A DNA stretch of 64,000 nucleotides from contig NZ_FOSL01000001.1 in the NCBI RefSeq assembly GCF_900114255.1, forward strand, positions 310,001-374,000, written 5' to 3'. Under the pieces are notes generated by a model. It ran no database searches. It was not told the DNA's origin and saw only the letters and a list, made by a program, of their open reading frames with translations. Numbering within the stretch: the first letter of the stretch is position 1; each line of letters opens with the position of its first letter. The stretch comes from Neomesorhizobium albiziae. GTDB taxonomy: Bacteria > Pseudomonadota > Alphaproteobacteria > Rhizobiales > Rhizobiaceae. The position numbers and the translations under genes are program-made. Positions 63,844 through 64,000 of this stretch are shown here, piece by piece.

Positions 63844-64000
63844 TCAGGAAGCCGGTTTCTCCCAGCGGTCGAGAAACTCTTCGACAGGCAAGGTCTGCAT
63901 GTCCGGTATGGCATCGAACAGCCGCTCGACCGGCCAGTCCCACCATGCCAGCCTCTGCAGGCGCTCGGCGATTTCGGGCGGGAAACGCATCCTGATTTTG
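63844..64000 (-). CDS. CatB-related O-acetyltransferase, C-terminal part (window edge)
   Basis: The last about 51 residues of a hexapeptide-repeat O-acetyltransferase. On the minus strand the frame reads KIRMRFPPEIAERLQRLAWW, then DWPVERLFDAIPDMQTLPVE and EFLDRWEKPAS to TGA (63844-63846). The WWDWPVERL signature is characteristic of xenobiotic/CatB-like acetyltransferases (Vat family). The catalytic left-handed helix lies outside the window, so the specific substrate is unknown. Confidence 0.75.
   Translation of the reverse strand, partial: KIRMRFPPEIAERLQRLAWWDWPVERLFDAIPDMQTLPVEEFLDRWEKPAS

Overview
The window is chromosomal DNA of a high-GC alphaproteobacterium, most likely Hyphomicrobiales/Rhizobiales close to Mesorhizobium or another Phyllobacteriaceae genus. 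The evidence is the circularly permuted ssrA gene (tag ANDNYAEARLAA), the collinear block thyA-folA-hflK-hflC-DUF2065-degP, the sspB-DUF4169-ribbon-helix-helix block, ilvI-ilvH behind a leader-peptide attenuator, and dense coding with many ATGA start/stop overlaps. No CRISPR array, rRNA, tRNA, intact insertion sequence or prophage was seen.

Left part (1-16850): the pdxJ end, a STAS-like protein, a PP2C-like phosphatase, a RecD-like helicase, a membrane patatin phospholipase, an MFS/TetR divergent pair with a paired operator, a cupredoxin/ECF-sigma operon, cobalt-type nitrile hydratase (alpha, beta, activator), an RND efflux pair and a LysE exporter. Centre-left (16963-27600): ilvIH, a cyclase-TPR protein, a HerA-like ATPase, a diguanylate cyclase, head-to-head miaA/serB, a frameshifted GNAT gene and a PIN-type toxin-antitoxin pair. 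Centre (27603-35700): the protein quality-control block degP-DUF2065-hflC-hflK, then folA and thyA separated by an AT-richer two-gene cassette, DUF2853, the two-piece tmRNA gene and a P-loop ATPase.

Right-centre (35724-51046): Bcr/CflA efflux with its TetR and palindromic operator, the ClpXP adaptor sspB (which works on tmRNA-tagged proteins), hisC, a giant AsmA protein whose start codon is unclear, a D-lactate dehydrogenase-type flavoprotein, a thioesterase, an Lrp/EamA divergent pair with a cupin, dienelactone hydrolase, L,D-transpeptidase and an OmpA-like lipoprotein. Right end (51129-64000): a probable metal-trafficking operon (PCuAC-like, CxxC Tat protein, LolD/FtsX-type ABC transporter), alkaline phosphatase, a glyoxalase-fold protein, a UvrD/PcrA helicase interrupted in frame by a palindromic repeat, a phytochelatin-synthase-like cysteine peptidase, an isochorismatase-fold hydrolase, and a disturbed stretch holding a DUF488 remnant, a polyproline protein and a frameshifted iron permease. 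It closes with an SDR dehydrogenase and the end of a CatB-like acetyltransferase.

The observations most worth following are the palindromic element inside the helicase gene, the HEPN-like cassette wedged between thyA and folA, the metal-handling operon, the phytochelatin-synthase homologue, the ilv attenuator, and the insertion scar around 61.3-62.7 kb. No complete, clearly new defence or mobile system is proven.
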